A DNA stretch of 5,308 nucleotides from assembly GCA_030043285.1 (NCBI GenBank), contig JASHXZ010000546.1, positions 1 to 5,308 of the forward strand, read 5' to 3'. The notes under the pieces were generated by a model. It was not told the DNA's origin, searched no databases, and was given only the letters and a program-made list of their open reading frames with translations. The position numbers and the translations under genes were made by a program. Below are positions 1 through 5,015 of the stretch, one piece after another; position 1 is the first letter of the stretch, and each line of letters begins with the position of its first letter. Source of the stretch: Xanthobacteraceae bacterium (GTDB lineage: Bacteria > Pseudomonadota > Alphaproteobacteria > Rhizobiales > Xanthobacteraceae).

Positions 1-1
1 C

Positions 2-412
2 CAGGGCAAGGAGCAGCCGGGCACGATCGTGATCGATACGCCGAACAAATTTCTCTATCTGGTCGAGGACGGCGGCAAGGCATTGCGCTACGGCATCGGC
101 GTCGGCCGCCCGGGTTTCACCTGGGCCGGCGTGAAGACCGTCACCGCCAAGCGCGAATGGCCGGATTGGCGGCCGCCCGAGGCGATGCTCAAGCGGCAGC
201 CCGACCTGCCGCGCTTCATGGCCGGCGGCCCGCAAAATCCGCTCGGTGCGCGGGCGATGTATCTCGGCAGCACCGATTATCGCATCCACGGCTCGAACGA
301 GCCGTGGACCATCGGCCACAACGTTTCCTCGGGCTGCATCCGGCTGCGCAACGCCGACGTGATCGATCTCTATGATCGCGTAAAGGTCGGCGCCAAAGTC
401 GTGGTGATGTGA
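2..412 (+). CDS. L,D-transpeptidase (YkuD/ErfK family), C-terminal part
   Basis: This is the 3' portion of a YkuD-fold L,D-transpeptidase, a periplasmic enzyme family that forms 3-3 cross-links in peptidoglycan or attaches proteins to it through a catalytic cysteine. The reading frame is open from the first complete codon of the window, so the gene begins upstream; the GTG at position 29 lies inside the conserved PGTIVIDTPNKFLYLV block and is not a start. About 136 residues are visible. The active-site block is complete: IHGSNEPWTIG with its histidine at 287-289, followed by SSGCIRLRN with the catalytic cysteine at 335-337. The protein ends normally at TGA 410-412. Any N-terminal signal peptide lies outside the window. 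It converges on the deacetylase gene, with the palindromic repeat 418-505 between them. The family call is very secure; the physiological substrate is not shown. Confidence 0.95.
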   Translation, partial: QGKEQPGTIVIDTPNKFLYLVEDGGKALRYGIGVGRPGFTWAGVKTVTAKREWPDWRPPEAMLKRQPDLPRFMAGGPQNPLGARAMYLGSTDYRIHGSNEPWTIGHNVSSGCIRLRNADVIDLYDRVKVGAKVVVM

Positions 413-417
413 GTCTT

Positions 418-505
418 GTAGCCCGGATGGCGCGGAGCGCAATCCGGGAAGACTCGTCGGCCGGCGCAGCGCTCCCGGATTTCGCTGTCGCTCAATCCGG
501 CCTAC
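418..505. repeat. REP-like imperfect palindromic element
   Basis: Two arms, 418-449 and 473-505, are imperfect inverted repeats of about 32-33 bases around a 23-base centre (450-472). The left arm begins GTAGCCCGGATGG and ends AATCCGGGA. The reverse complement of the right arm begins GTAGGCCGGATTG and ends AATCCGGGA, so the outer and inner thirds match well and the middle diverges. It sits between two convergent genes. Its right arm contains the TAG stop codon of the deacetylase gene (502-504). I recognise the GTAGCCCGGAT...AATCCGGG pattern as an abundant intergenic repeat in Bradyrhizobium-type genomes; that is recall, not a search. A transcript in either direction could form a long hairpin, so a bidirectional terminator or mRNA-stabilising role is possible, although no T-tract follows. 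Confidence 0.75.
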
Positions 506-1329
506 GACAATGTCACGTCGTGTGCGGCGAGGAGTTGTGGAAATCCGTCGTCGAAAAAGAACGCGTATTCGCGCTCGCGCAGATCGGTCAGCGGATCGAG
601 CCTGATCAACTCGGCGTCGACCTTGCCGGGGTGGCACATCACGACGCTGCCGTCGGGCAGACGATCGAGAAATTTCGGAAATAGTTTGGCGAAATCGGCC
701 TTGGCACGGAACGCATAAGTGCCGGCGAAGGCCGGATTGGTCGGCACGCCGTGGGCGGCTGCCAGGCGCTGCAGCCGTCGGCTCAAGCCGTCGAGAATAA
801 GTCCCTTGGGCTCGAGAGTTTTGCGCACCGCGCGGCCGCACTGCCGCACCCACGCCTGCGGCGCGGTATGTTTGACGACGCGCAGCAGCGCTTCACTGAT
901 TTGCGGAAACACATGAATATGCTGATGGCCGTCGACGTAATCGGGCGCGCGGCCGAACTGTTCGCGGAACGCGACGAGCTGCGCGGCAATCTCGGCATCG
1001 AGCAGCGCGGGAACGAGCCGGCGCGACAGCCCGCGGTGCGCCATCGCGGCGAGCGGCAAAAACGCGCCGCGGTGCAGCGGCGTAAAATGCTGCGAGGCCG
1101 GCCGAAACGGTGCGGTCAGGGTCAGATGCAGGCCGACCGATGCATGGTCCCCCGTGGCCTCGAGCAGCGCCGCCGCTTCGCTGCGGGAAAAACTCGGCGC
1201 CACGACCATGACCGAGGTGGCGTTGATGCGGCGGCGCGCGATCAGATCGCGGATCGCGCTGCTGACCGCGGGCGAGATGCCGTAATCATCGGCGCACAGG
1301 ACGATGCGTCGGCGCTGGCGTTCGCTCAT
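502..1329 (-). CDS. ChbG/HpnK (YdjC-like) family carbohydrate deacetylase
   Basis: This is a 275-residue, full-length member of the YdjC/ChbG/HpnK family, metal-dependent enzymes that remove N-acetyl groups from amino sugars. The family signature residues are present: ADDYG at residues 13-17 (metal-binding Asp), GLHLTL at 66-71 (metal-binding His) and YVDGHQHIH at 131-139 (second His), plus a C-terminal MCHPG at 231-235. There is no signal peptide or membrane segment, so the protein is probably cytoplasmic. The start codon overlaps the stop of the upstream glycosyltransferase gene as ATGA (1326-1329), which implies translational coupling and a shared transcript. Its TAG stop lies inside the palindromic repeat. 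The family includes HpnK of hopanoid clusters and NaxD, which deacetylates an undecaprenyl-phosphate-linked amino sugar for lipid A modification. With a polyprenyl-phosphate glycosyltransferase as operon partner, I favour a NaxD-like role on a lipid-linked sugar over hopanoid synthesis, since no hopanoid gene is visible. Confidence 0.9.
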   Translation of the reverse strand: MSERQRRRIVLCADDYGISPAVSSAIRDLIARRRINATSVMVVAPSFSRSEAAALLEATGDHASVGLHLTLTAPFRPASQHFTPLHRGAFLPLAAMAHRGLSRRLVPALLDAEIAAQLVAFREQFGRAPDYVDGHQHIHVFPQISEALLRVVKHTAPQAWVRQCGRAVRKTLEPKGLILDGLSRRLQRLAAAHGVPTNPAFAGTYAFRAKADFAKLFPKFLDRLPDGSVVMCHPGKVDAELIRLDPLTDLREREYAFFFDDGFPQLLAAHDVTLS

Positions 1330-2357
1330 TCGGCCGCGTCGTGCATCGCCACGTCACCCTCGAGGCCGCCCTTGGTGTCGCGCTTGAGGTCGTGCTCGGC
1401 GACGAAATAGACCGGCCGGCCTTTGATCTCGAACAAGATCTTGCCGATGTATTCGCCGAGCACGCCGAGCACGATGAGCTGCACGCCGCCGAGCACCATG
1501 ACGCCGACGAACAGCGACGGATAGCCGGGGACGTTCTCGCCGTAGACCACGGTTTCCCAGATGATCTTGCCGCCGTAGAGCAGCGCCAGCGCGGCAAGCA
1601 ACAGGCCGAGCATGGTGGCGATGCGCAGCGGCGCCACCGAAAATCCGGTCAGGCCGTTGAGCGACAGCCCGAGCAGCGAACGGAAGTTCCAGGTGCTCCG
1701 CCCGTCAGCGCGCGCCGCCGGCTCGTAGTCGATGCGCTTCTGGCGGAAGCCGATCCAGCTCGCCAAACCCTTGAAGAAGCGATTGCGCTCGGGAAGCTGG
1801 CGCAGCGCGCTCGCCGCCCGCGGCGACAACAGGCGGAAATCGCCGGCATCCTCGGGAATCTTGCTGCGCGCGCCCCAATTGAGCAGGAGGTAGAACGCTT
1901 TCACGGCCATCCGGCGGGTCAGCGACTCGCTCGCGCGGCTCGCCTTGGCGGTGTAGACCACGTCGCAGTCGTCATCGAGCCAGTGCCCGACCAGGGTTTC
2001 GATCAGCGCCGGCGGATGCTGTCCGTCGCCGTCCATGAACATGATGGCGCCGAGGCGGGCGTGATCGAGCCCGGCGAGCAGCGCCGCTTCCTTGCCGAAA
2101 TTGCGCGATAGCGACACCACCTGCACGTCGAGGCCGGCGGCTGGCAGGGCGCGGGCGACCGCGAGCGTATCGTCTTCGCTGCCGTCGTCAACATAGACCA
2201 CTTCGCAGTCGAGCGCGCGGCGGCTGTGCAGGTGGCGCGCCACCTCGGTCAGGTCGGCATGCAGCCGCGGCAGGCCCGCCGCCTCGTTGTAGATCGGCAC
2301 CACGATCGACAGCCCGGCGCGGGCCGACGCAGGCCTTGGCTGGTTTGCACTCGACAT
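1326..2357 (-). CDS. GT2 polyprenyl-phosphate glycosyltransferase (GtrB/ArnC/DPM1-like)
   Basis: This 343-residue inner-membrane glycosyltransferase probably transfers a sugar from a nucleotide donor to undecaprenyl phosphate on the cytoplasmic face. The GT-A domain begins with LSIVVPIYNE (about 16-25) and contains VDDGS (56-60), LSRNFGKEAAL (83-93), the acidic DGDGQH metal-binding motif (109-114), EDAGDFRLL (169-177) and RFFKGLASWIGF (193-204). Two hydrophobic segments near 243-262 and 283-303 and the closing LGEYIGKILFEIKGRPVYFV are typical of the GtrB/ArnC type. The ATG at 2355-2357 is preferred over a TTG immediately before it (2358-2360); a GAGGG Shine-Dalgarno sequence (2367-2371) is 9 bases from the ATG. 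The gene is first in a two-gene operon with the deacetylase and divergent from the GtrA gene. The donor sugar cannot be read from the sequence; an N-acetylated one would explain the deacetylase. Confidence 0.93.
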   Translation of the reverse strand: MSSANQPRPASARAGLSIVVPIYNEAAGLPRLHADLTEVARHLHSRRALDCEVVYVDDGSEDDTLAVARALPAAGLDVQVVSLSRNFGKEAALLAGLDHARLGAIMFMDGDGQHPPALIETLVGHWLDDDCDVVYTAKASRASESLTRRMAVKAFYLLLNWGARSKIPEDAGDFRLLSPRAASALRQLPERNRFFKGLASWIGFRQKRIDYEPAARADGRSTWNFRSLLGLSLNGLTGFSVAPLRIATMLGLLLAALALLYGGKIIWETVVYGENVPGYPSLFVGVMVLGGVQLIVLGVLGEYIGKILFEIKGRPVYFVAEHDLKRDTKGGLEGDVAMHDAAE

Positions 2358-2381
2358 CAACGGGAACCCTCGCGGCGGCGA

Positions 2382-2410
2382 TCTATAGCGTAATCCACAG
2401 GCGCTGTCGC
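2382..2410 (-). promoter_or_regulatory. candidate sigma-70-type promoter for the glycosyltransferase-deacetylase operon
   Basis: On the minus strand a GCGACA -35 (2405-2410, 4 of 6 matches to TTGACA) and a TATAGA -10 (2382-2387, 4 of 6 matches to TATAAT) are separated by exactly 17 bases. Transcription would start near 2375, leaving a leader of about 18 nt that includes the GAGGG ribosome site. It lies within the only intergenic space upstream of the operon, which supports the assignment. I found no comparably good promoter facing the GtrA gene. Confidence 0.4.
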
Positions 2411-2429
2411 GCGCCGCGCCGACGGCCTC

Positions 2430-3071
2430 ATGATAAAACGGCGGAACTGGCTAATGGCGCGCCGGTCAGGGCTGGCGCGGGGCTGGCGTCTTGCCGCGAA
2501 CATGATATGCGGGTGCGCCATGGCCTTTGTCCCGCGCCTGCTCACGCTTGAATTCTGGCCGTTCGCCGCCTGGCGCTATCGTGCGCTCAGCCTCAAGGCG
2601 ATGACGTTCGCCTTTGTCGGGCTCATCAACACGCTGGTCGATTACAGCATGTTCCTGCTGGCGCGGCTCGCGCTGACCCACTCGGCCGGAGCGCTGGCGT
2701 TTTTCGATTCGGTGTCGCTGTCGTGCCGCTGCGCCGCGCCCAACACGGTCGGGCTGATTGTGGCGAATATGATGTCATTTAGCGTCGCGGTGACCGGCTC
2801 CTATATCCTCAACTCGTCGATCACGTTCGCGGCCGAGTCCGGCCGCAAGCTGCGCTGGGGCGCCTACTGGACCTTCCTTGCCTCGAACATTCTGGGCTGG
2901 ACCGCCAACACGACGACCCTGGTGTTTGCCGCGCAGGTGATGCTCTTACCGGTCTGGCTCGCCAAGGCGATCGCCGTCGTGGCGAGCTTCGTCGTCAATT
3001 TTTCGATGTCGCACTTCGTCGTGTTCCGGGTGCGGCATCAGCCGGCGATCGACGTCGGCAAGGACGCCTGA
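2430..3071 (+). CDS. GtrA-family membrane protein (putative polyprenyl-phosphate-sugar flippase)
   Basis: This small integral membrane protein of the GtrA family has up to 213 residues. Members are thought to move polyprenyl-phosphate-linked sugars across the cytoplasmic membrane for O-antigen, teichoic acid or arabinogalactan modification. Four hydrophobic segments are visible at roughly 57-80, 104-126, 143-171 and 174-197. Family landmarks are FVGLINTLVDY (62-72) in the first segment, SYILNSSITF (124-133) after the second, and NFSMSHFVVF (190-199) in the fourth. The loop between the first two segments (81-105) is rather long and contains SCRC. The start is uncertain: ATGs at 2430, 2454 and 2520 are in frame. 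None has a strong ribosome site, and the 2520 start (MAFVPRLL) would give the shorter N-terminus more usual for the family. It is divergent from the GT2 gene, 72 bp away, and probably acts with it. Confidence 0.87.
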   Translation: MIKRRNWLMARRSGLARGWRLAANMICGCAMAFVPRLLTLEFWPFAAWRYRALSLKAMTFAFVGLINTLVDYSMFLLARLALTHSAGALAFFDSVSLSCRCAAPNTVGLIVANMMSFSVAVTGSYILNSSITFAAESGRKLRWGAYWTFLASNILGWTANTTTLVFAAQVMLLPVWLAKAIAVVASFVVNFSMSHFVVFRVRHQPAIDVGKDA

Positions 3072-3203
3072 CGGAGCCGGCAAGCGCCGCCCCAAGCCGA
3101 AAAAGGGCGTGTGGTCCGCGTGACTCCGCGCCCAGTCTGACGGTCCATCCTCGGACAGGCCCCGCTTATTTACCCGTCCGCCAGCAAGTGCTACGACATC
3201 GGG
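3072..3203. other. convergent intergenic spacer between the GtrA and TIR genes
   Basis: These 132 bases separate the ends of two convergent genes. The first 100 or so are GC-rich like the left half of the window, and AT-richness begins near 3165-3205. I see no coding potential and no convincing terminator. A weak 5-bp stem (CGCCC at 3088-3092 with GGGCG at 3105-3109) lacks a T-tract. The composition change makes this the probable left edge of the acquired segment carrying the TIR gene. Confidence 0.5.
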
Positions 3204-3214
3204 CTAAATTTCAA
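3203..3214 (+). repeat. imperfect direct repeat, left copy (flanking the TIR gene)
   Basis: GCTAAATTTCAA here and GCTAAATTGCAA at 4805-4816 match at 11 of 12 positions in direct orientation and bracket the TIR gene closely. This copy includes the TAG stop codon of the gene (minus strand, 3204-3206); the other lies about 57 bases upstream of its start. They could be a decayed target-site duplication or recombination footprint. With repeats this short in AT-rich DNA, chance is a real alternative. Confidence 0.3.
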
Positions 3215-4748
3215 TTTCGCGCCAATTCTCGATCTTGTTTGCTAATCGCTTATGCAACTTGTCAATATCTAATATATCCATTTCCACGGTACCGACTGCC
3301 ACCTGAGCAACGATACTGTTGTTCAGGTCTTTGGCGTAGGTCCAAAAAGCGGGCTCCCTTTGATTTGGATTGATGATCACCATGCTCTTTGCTTGTATTT
3401 CAAGGCAGAGAAAGGAAACCGCTTCGCTCCAGCTTGGCGGTGTTTCGCCAAGTGTTGTCCACCACATAATCCAGTAGGGCTCCTCCAAAGCCTTCCATTT
3501 CGCAGGCGGTTTACGTTTGTCCAAGCACGGGTCTTTGTATATCAGGGGACGTTTAGTTGCTCCGTCGAGATATAAAGTGGCTCCGAGGCTCTTTTGATAG
3601 AATGCTAGACGCTTAAGTCTCCGAGCTTGCTTGAAGATGGCGTGCTTCTTAGTGATCCTGACCTGCCGCGATGAGCTCTCGGCGAAGCTCCTAAGCTTTT
3701 TGAAGTCAATAGGTTCGACTAGAAACAAGACGCCGCGCGGACGGTACCTTTTACCCTGCGGTCCGCACATTCCCGCCAAGTCTTGCTCAACGGCTTCGCG
3801 GACTTTGCAGGCAAGATCTCCACTTCGCCAGCCACTGCATACTGCGAGGAAATTCCCGGCAACTAGCCGAGAATAGCAATCGTAGTCGACATAACAGAAC
3901 GCGACGGGCGCATCGTAGAGGGTTACGACATAAAAAAGCGAATCAAGCTTGTTAAACACCTTTTCTTTATTTGACCGCGCGAATCGGCGTTGGGCAAAAC
4001 GTTCCTGCTGGGCGGAAGGACCTCTCGGGATGTAGACGCTTCGCTCAACACCAACGGACTCTTTCAGGGCCCAATTCACTATATCCTCAAAAGGATCGCG
4101 TTCGTTCTTGTGAAACATAGCGCGGTATAAATTTGAAACACCCATCTTGGCTAATTCGCGTTCACTGTGGATATTACCGCGCAGCTTGTGGAGATATGGC
4201 CTCATTGCTTTGACTAGGTCGCCGTCGGAACTAGCTCTAGGGCGCGCATGAGGGTCATGTCCCAGAAATCGGAACTGTTTCTCAACTTTCCCCGTTTCAA
4301 AGTCTAATACAGGGAAATGTGTGGGTCTCTTGGCGTTGGTTTGACGCCACACCATGTCTTTCAGAAAAATTGGGATAATAAATGGCCGAAGCGCTCTCTT
4401 GGTTGTGCCACCCTTTCTAAGGCGCTCTTTTTGAAGCTTGAGAGCCAATCCCAACTCGCGAGCGCACCAGGGCTTCGACATTGAATGGTCGCTGACAAGA
4501 AGGATGAAAAAGTCACATTCCTCTATATTTCTTTTGATCTGCGCTTCGAGATTCGTGTTGCGCGAGGCTCCGGGAAGCATACTACCGGCCCTATGATACG
4601 CAAAAACGGAGAAGTCGTCGAATAAGCGCCTATAATGATCGGCGGAAGTCTTGTCCTCGGTCGCAAAGGAGACAAATATGTCGAGATACTTGAATGGTCC
4701 TGGAAGCGGCTGCGGATTGCGCCAACGCCCGTTGATTGATTGTTTCAT
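3204..4748 (-). CDS. TIR-domain protein with a C-terminal GNAT-like domain, probable defence effector
   Basis: This 514-residue protein begins with a TIR domain (about 20-190). YLDIFVSFATED (21-32) forms the first strand and box 1, a BB-loop-like stretch with MLPG is at 57-60, CDFFILLVSDHSMS (78-91) is the central strand, and PWCARELGLAL (93-103) carries E98 at the usual catalytic glutamate position. Bacterial TIR domains of this type commonly cleave NAD+ or make cyclic ADP-ribose-type signals. Residues about 236-430 read like a divergent GNAT fold (LFYVVTLYD, PVAFCYVDYD, NFLAVCSGWRSGDLACKV, GVLFLVEP, RRLKRLAFYQKSLG, YWIMWW). The last 80 or so residues are unassigned. No signal peptide or membrane segment is seen. 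ATG 4746-4748 has a weak GGGA ribosome site 5 bases upstream. Sampled GC is about 42-50% against 65-70% in neighbours, and AGA-AAT-ATA codons occur at residues 73-75, suggesting transfer. It is monocistronic. The TIR call is firm; the GNAT-like call is inference. Confidence 0.9.
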   Translation of the reverse strand: MKQSINGRWRNPQPLPGPFKYLDIFVSFATEDKTSADHYRRLFDDFSVFAYHRAGSMLPGASRNTNLEAQIKRNIEECDFFILLVSDHSMSKPWCARELGLALKLQKERLRKGGTTKRALRPFIIPIFLKDMVWRQTNAKRPTHFPVLDFETGKVEKQFRFLGHDPHARPRASSDGDLVKAMRPYLHKLRGNIHSERELAKMGVSNLYRAMFHKNERDPFEDIVNWALKESVGVERSVYIPRGPSAQQERFAQRRFARSNKEKVFNKLDSLFYVVTLYDAPVAFCYVDYDCYSRLVAGNFLAVCSGWRSGDLACKVREAVEQDLAGMCGPQGKRYRPRGVLFLVEPIDFKKLRSFAESSSRQVRITKKHAIFKQARRLKRLAFYQKSLGATLYLDGATKRPLIYKDPCLDKRKPPAKWKALEEPYWIMWWTTLGETPPSWSEAVSFLCLEIQAKSMVIINPNQREPAFWTYAKDLNNSIVAQVAVGTVEMDILDIDKLHKRLANKIENWREIEI

Positions 4749-4763
4749 GGCGATCCCATTAAA

Positions 4764-4781
4764 CGACTATTCGCCTAGTCG
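4764..4781. repeat. 6-bp perfect inverted repeat in the predicted TIR leader
   Basis: CGACTA (4764-4769) and TAGTCG (4776-4781) are a perfect inverted repeat around a 6-base spacer, beginning 15 bases upstream of the TIR start codon. If transcription begins near 4781, as the candidate promoter predicts, this hairpin would be at the very 5' end of the mRNA and could stabilise it or affect ribosome access. It could equally be a protein-binding site. A 6-bp repeat may also arise by chance. Confidence 0.4.
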
Positions 4782-4787
4782 ACGATA

Positions 4788-4816
4788 GATTTACAGTTGC
4801 ATACGCTAAATTGCAA
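4788..4816 (-). promoter_or_regulatory. candidate promoter of the TIR gene
   Basis: On the minus strand TTGCAA (4811-4816, 4 of 6 matches to TTGACA) is followed after 17 bases by TAAATC (4788-4793, 3 of 6 matches to TATAAT). The predicted start near 4781 gives a leader of about 33 nt. The -10 is weak, so this is a tentative call. It is supported by its position and by the palindrome that overlaps it (4796-4817). Confidence 0.3.
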
Positions 4817-4817
4817 C
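4796..4817. promoter_or_regulatory. operator-like inverted repeat over the TIR promoter
   Basis: GTTGCA (4796-4801) and TGCAAC (4812-4817) are perfect inverted half-sites with a 10-base spacer, so half-site centres are 16 bases apart, compatible with a dimeric regulator contacting one face of DNA. The palindrome covers the candidate -35 and most of the spacer, where a bound repressor would block transcription. No regulator gene is in the window. The right half also overlaps the direct repeat copy at 4805-4816. Confidence 0.35.
4805..4816 (+). repeat. imperfect direct repeat, right copy (flanking the TIR gene)
   Basis: GCTAAATTGCAA matches GCTAAATTTCAA at 3203-3214 at 11 of 12 positions in the same orientation. 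The two copies enclose about 1.6 kb that is almost exactly the TIR gene plus its leader and most of the promoter. The same bases contribute the candidate -35 element and one arm of the operator-like palindrome, so the resemblance may be incidental. Confidence 0.3.
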
Positions 4818-4938
4818 AGTGGGAAGAGAGCTACTTTGATTGCAGTACGCTACCCAACTGGGATGCCGTTTTGTGCGGAAGGCAATGAAGTGACGACACT
4901 TGATCCGCCTTGAGGTCTGCTTCTACGCCGATAGCTGA

Positions 4939-4961
4939 GGTCGCTTCCCGTTATTGCGACC
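4939..4961. repeat. 6-bp inverted repeat downstream of livF
   Basis: GGTCGC (4939-4944) and GCGACC (4956-4961) are perfect inverted repeats around an 11-base AT-richer loop. The element is 55-77 bases past the livF stop codon, where a terminator stem could sit. No run of T follows on the minus strand, so it is not a classic intrinsic terminator. It is recorded as structure of unknown role. Confidence 0.35.
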
Positions 4962-4981
4962 AAGGGCATCCGACCAGTTCT

Positions 4982-4995
4982 TTGATCTGGACCAA
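4982..4995. promoter_or_regulatory. FNR/FixK-like box, one mismatch
   Basis: TTGATCTGGACCAA matches the FNR/FixK consensus TTGAT-N4-ATCAA at 9 of 10 defined positions (ACCAA instead of ATCAA). In Bradyrhizobium-type bacteria this box controls microaerobic genes. No gene starts at a suitable distance: it is just past the livF stop codon and about 235 bases upstream of the TIR start. It may be a remnant of a displaced promoter or a chance match. Confidence 0.3.
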
Positions 4996-5015
4996 GCGCC
5001 GGCTGCGTGATCGCC

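Larger units (their letters stand above)
4749..5015. other. intergenic region upstream of the TIR gene, downstream of livF
   Basis: These 267 bases hold no supportable gene. The half next to the TIR gene (to about 4880) is AT-rich and carries the candidate promoter and two small palindromes. The half next to livF carries a 6-bp inverted repeat (4939-4961) and an FNR/FixK-like motif (4982-4995). Stretches around 4900-5010 look to me like eroded intergenic sequence of Bradyrhizobium type, but I cannot match them to a named element. Confidence 0.5.

Noticed and set aside
29..31. GTG as start of the L,D-transpeptidase gene
   Set aside because: The frame continues upstream through the conserved PGTIV stretch to the window edge, so the gene is truncated by the window and not started here.
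751..1410. 219-codon open frame on the plus strand opposite the deacetylase gene
   Set aside because: It is antisense to a well-supported gene with family motifs, reads as a low-complexity Arg/Ala-rich protein with no recognisable domain, and is the kind of shadow frame expected in high-GC DNA.
1341..2111. 256-codon open frame on the plus strand opposite the glycosyltransferase
   Set aside because: It is a mirror frame of a clear GT2 gene, rich in Ala, Glu, His and Arg, with no domain pattern and no ribosome site.
2358..2360. TTG as alternative start of the glycosyltransferase gene
   Set aside because: An ATG follows immediately with acceptable spacing to GAGGG, so TTG is the less likely start.
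3088..3109. possible terminator after the GtrA gene
   Set aside because: Only five base pairs with a 12-base loop and no following T-run, so it is not a supportable intrinsic terminator.
3631..3876. 81-codon plus-strand frame inside the TIR gene
   Set aside because: It is antisense to the TIR gene, has no motif and no convincing ribosome site.
3072..5015. tRNA gene, integrase, insertion sequence or CRISPR array as the source of the TIR segment
   Set aside because: I looked for cloverleaf sequence, transposase frames, long terminal inverted repeats and regularly spaced repeats around the TIR gene and found none.
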